Below are positions 5,664-7,613 of a stretch of 7,613 bases of DNA, piece by piece. The position numbers and the translations under genes were made by a program. Below the pieces are notes generated by a model, which saw only the letters and a program-made list of their open reading frames with translations, did not search any database and was not told the origin of the DNA. The number at the start of each line of letters is the position of its first letter. Position 1 is the first letter of the stretch. Origin of the DNA: Ilumatobacteraceae bacterium (GTDB taxonomy: Bacteria; Actinomycetota; Acidimicrobiia; Acidimicrobiales; Ilumatobacteraceae); assembly GCA_007122945.1 (NCBI GenBank), contig SKSP01000533.1, positions 1 to 7,613 of the forward strand. Reading direction: 5' to 3'.

Positions 5664-6739
5664 CCGCCAAGCTGCTGCAAGGCGCCGACGCGATCACCGA
5701 AGCGGCGCTCGCCGCCGGGTGCCGGTTCTTCACGGGCTACCCCATGTTGCCGTTCACGGATCTGCTGGAGCGCATGGCCGCCCGACTCCCCGATGTCGGC
5801 GGCATCTGCATGAACGCCGCCAGCGAGATCGAGGGCGCCAACATGACCCTCGGTGCAGCCGCCGCCGGCGCGCGGGCCGGCACCGGGTCGACCGGGCAGG
5901 GTGTGGCCCTCATGCAAGAGACCATCGCCGAGGCGGCCCAGGCCGAGATCCCCTTCGTCGTGTTCACCATGGCCCGAGGGCAGCAGGACTACTTCCAGTG
6001 CACCCGTGGCGGCGGATGGGGCGACTACCGCACGATCACCCTCGCGCCGAAGGACGTCGCCGAGGCGGCCGAGCACACCCAGCTGTTGTTCCATCTCGCC
6101 GACCAGTACCGCTCACCCACCATCTTGTACGGCGACTACCTCATCGCCGACACCAACATGAGCGTCGACGTCCAGCCCCGCGACTACGGCGAGCTCCCGG
6201 ACAAGACGTGGGCGGTCGACGGGACGTTGACGGGCACCGGGAAGTCCCGACTGCTGTGGTCGTGGGACATCGGCAAGGCCGATCGCCGCGGCCTGATGCC
6301 CGACGGCCAGTGGAAGAAGGTCGCCGAGAAGTTCCGCGAGATCGCCGAGAGCGAAGCGCGCCACGAGACCTACCGCGCCGATGACGCCGACGTGCTCATC
6401 GTGTCCTGGGGGACCGCGAGCCCGTTCGTCGACTTCGTCGTCGACCTCCTCCGCGACGACGGCATCAGGGCCGGGTCCTTCCGCCCCATCACCCTCTGGC
6501 CGTTCCCCGAACGCGCCCTCGAGGAGGCCGCGCGCGGGTGCTCCAAGGTCCTCGTCTACGAGATCAACGCCGGCCAGGCGTTGGAGGACGTGCGATTGAG
6601 CATCCCCGACCGCGACAAGATCGAGTTCATCGGAGGTGTGAGCGTCGACTACTCGGGCATGCGCCAGGGTGACCTGCTCGACGTCGCTCCATTGCGCGAT
6701 CGCGTCCTCCGTGCGATTCAACAGGGAGCAGCGACATGA
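5660..6739 (+). CDS. 2-oxoacid:ferredoxin oxidoreductase, alpha subunit (divergent pocket)
   Basis: A 359-aa alpha subunit (POR_N plus PFOR domain II) closest in style to VorB/KorA-type chains, which with beta forms the TPP-dependent active site converting a 2-oxoacid and CoA to acyl-CoA, CO2 and reduced ferredoxin. Visible in order are LLQGADAITEAALAAGCRFFTGYP (split over residues 5-28), Glu56 in NAASEIEGAN (the Glu expected to activate TPP), LGAAAAGARAGTGSTGQGVALM (64-85), Arg106 in MARG, DYFQCTRGGGWGDYR (110-124), and the domain II signatures RPITLWPFPE and VYEINAGQALEDV. Two departures stand out. GYPMLP (26-31) replaces the common GYPITP, so the substrate-side Thr becomes Leu30. The Gly/Pro-rich loop that usually separates the Arg-Gly from DYFQ is nearly absent. 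Substrate class (branched-chain, 2-oxoglutarate, aryl or other) cannot be assigned. It overlaps its neighbours by 4 bp on both sides. Confidence 0.91.
   Translation: MTAKLLQGADAITEAALAAGCRFFTGYPMLPFTDLLERMAARLPDVGGICMNAASEIEGANMTLGAAAAGARAGTGSTGQGVALMQETIAEAAQAEIPFVVFTMARGQQDYFQCTRGGGWGDYRTITLAPKDVAEAAEHTQLLFHLADQYRSPTILYGDYLIADTNMSVDVQPRDYGELPDKTWAVDGTLTGTGKSRLLWSWDIGKADRRGLMPDGQWKKVAEKFREIAESEARHETYRADDADVLIVSWGTASPFVDFVVDLLRDDGIRAGSFRPITLWPFPERALEEAARGCSKVLVYEINAGQALEDVRLSIPDRDKIEFIGGVSVDYSGMRQGDLLDVAPLRDRVLRAIQQGAAT
6723..6728 (+). promoter_or_regulatory. Ribosome binding site of the beta subunit gene
   Basis: AGGGAG within the end of the alpha gene, 7 nt before the ATG at 6736. Confidence 0.7.
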
Positions 6740-7533
6740 GTACCGAGACCTCGACCGTCCTTCCCACCGATCAGCCGCCCACGCGGCGGAGCATCAAGCT
6801 CAGCAACGCGATGGCGCCGCTCCAGATCGTCAACGAGCACCACCTCTGTGCCGGCTGCGGGCATCCGGTCGCGCAGCGACTCCTCCTCGAGGTCGTCGAC
6901 GAGCTCGGACTCGAGGGACGGGCGATCGGAACGGCCGGACACGGCTGCTACACCGGCATCGTGTCGATGTCCGACATCGATTTCGTCCAGGTGCTCCACG
7001 GTCGTGCCCCCGCGGTGTCGACCGGCATCAAACGGGTCCACCCCGAGGCCGCGGTCTTCTCGGTCCAGGGCGACGGCGACATGTCGAGCGAGGGCCTGCA
7101 CGAGATCCTCCACGCCGGAGCGCGCGGCGAGAAGATCACGTGCATCATGCTCAACAACGGCGTGTTCGGCGACACGGGCGGGCAGATGACGGGAGCGACG
7201 GTCATCGGACAACGCACGAAGACGAGCCTCGAGGGACGCGACCCCGACGCCCACGGATACCCGATCCCCGTGACCGAACTGATGGCCCAGTTGCCCGGCG
7301 TCGCCTACGCGGCGCGGGGTGCGGTCAACAACGCCGGCTCGATCGCCCAGACCAAGAAGTTCCTGCGCCGCGCCTTCGAGGCGCCGCTCGACGGGGCGGG
7401 GCTCGGCTTCATCGAGATCCTGACGATGTGCCCGACGGGCTGGTTCATGCCCACTTCCGAGGGCCCCAACTACCTCGCCGAGACCATCGAGCAGTCGTTC
7501 CCGGTGGTCGAGCTGAAGACGCGGACCACGTAA
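6736..7533 (+). CDS. 2-oxoacid:ferredoxin oxidoreductase, beta subunit (TPP-binding)
   Basis: A 265-aa beta subunit that binds thiamine diphosphate and the proximal [4Fe-4S] cluster. The TPP/Mg motif is GDGDMSSEGLHEI (residues 112-124) closed by NNGVFGDTGGQM (140-151), the classic GDG...NN plus TGGQ pattern. Cluster ligands are Cys38 and Cys41 in LCAGCGH, Cys71 in GHGCYTG and Cys232 in LTMCPTGW, so all four expected cysteines are present. The first 25 or so residues are a poorly conserved Thr/Pro-rich extension; a later start at Met26 is possible, but the ATG at 6736 has both a ribosome binding site and the ATGA overlap. It ends the operon with TAA. With the gamma, delta and alpha chains it forms a complete enzyme. 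A cytoplasmic, ferredoxin-reducing role in catabolism is inferred from family and context. Confidence 0.93.
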   Translation: MSTETSTVLPTDQPPTRRSIKLSNAMAPLQIVNEHHLCAGCGHPVAQRLLLEVVDELGLEGRAIGTAGHGCYTGIVSMSDIDFVQVLHGRAPAVSTGIKRVHPEAAVFSVQGDGDMSSEGLHEILHAGARGEKITCIMLNNGVFGDTGGQMTGATVIGQRTKTSLEGRDPDAHGYPIPVTELMAQLPGVAYAARGAVNNAGSIAQTKKFLRRAFEAPLDGAGLGFIEILTMCPTGWFMPTSEGPNYLAETIEQSFPVVELKTRTT

Positions 7534-7548
7534 GGTCCGGGAGGCCGG

Positions 7549-7577
7549 GACGGTCGTCGCCCCGTCGCCGGGACGAC
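7549..7577 (+). terminator. Weak hairpin downstream of the oxidoreductase operon
   Basis: GTCGTC (7553-7558) pairs with GACGAC (7572-7577), with two further C-G pairs after a 1-nt bulge. A competing 5-bp stem, GACGG (7549-7553) with CCGTC (7562-7566), overlaps it. There is no T tract. Position, 19-44 bp after the last stop codon, is the main argument for a terminator. Confidence 0.3.
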
Positions 7578-7580
7578 ACC

Positions 7581-7613
7581 AGGGGTACACGAGGAACGCG
7601 AGGGGTACACGAG
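7581..7613 (+). repeat. 13-bp direct repeat at the window edge
   Basis: AGGGGTACACGAG occurs at 7581-7593 and again at 7601-7613, a 20-bp period, with GAACGCG between. The second copy ends at the last base of the window, so the array may continue. It could be the start of a tandem repeat or a pair of protein-binding sites for the next gene; neither can be tested here. Confidence 0.65.

Noticed and set aside
7581..7613. CRISPR array from the terminal direct repeat
   Set aside because: The repeats are only 13 bp with 7 bp between them, far too short for CRISPR repeats and spacers, and no cas gene is present.

Overview
The window is high-GC DNA with dense, mostly operonic genes, G/C-rich third codon positions and actinobacterial-looking signals. 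These include TANNNT -10 boxes placed 7 nt before start codons that lack a Shine-Dalgarno. It fits an actinobacterium, perhaps of the Acidimicrobiia; that placement is an inference from style and gene content, not from a marker gene. No RNA genes, insertion sequences, CRISPR arrays or phage genes were seen, and no stretch over 300 bp lacks a gene.

Layout. (1) Positions 1-1437 (+): the 3' part of a family 5 extracellular solute-binding protein of an ABC transporter, whose lipoprotein-type N terminus lies outside the window. (2) Positions 1434-1532: a short 12-bp tandem repeat overlapping the stop codon, then a very strong GC hairpin between convergent genes. (3) Positions 4625-1555 (-): a three-gene cluster of a GntR/FCD regulator, a 3-ketosteroid-delta1-dehydrogenase-like flavoprotein and a SnoaL-like protein. 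(4) Positions 4626-4776: a 151-bp divergent control region with a symmetrical pair of -10 elements (CGGTAGGCT leftward, CGGTAGGTT rightward) and two copies of GTCGGACGACCG, a candidate GntR operator. (5) Positions 4777-7533 (+): four genes joined by ATGA overlaps encoding gamma, delta, alpha and beta subunits of a 2-oxoacid:ferredoxin oxidoreductase. (6) Positions 7534-7613: a weak hairpin and a 13-bp direct repeat running into the window edge.

How it may work together. The oxidoreductase should decarboxylate a 2-oxoacid to an acyl-CoA and pass electrons through its iron-sulfur clusters to ferredoxin. The TPP site and all iron-sulfur ligands appear intact. The alpha subunit departs from the family in its substrate pocket: GYPMLP where GYPITP is usual, and a missing loop after the MARG motif. 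The substrate may therefore be unusual. The divergent flavoprotein and SnoaL-like protein look catabolic (steroid, terpenoid or other cyclic ketone), and the GntR protein probably controls one or both sides. The shared pathway is inferred from position only. I see no wholly new system; the most interesting points are the divergent alpha subunit, the mirrored promoter, and the pairing of a ferredoxin-dependent oxidoreductase with a KstD-like enzyme under one regulator.
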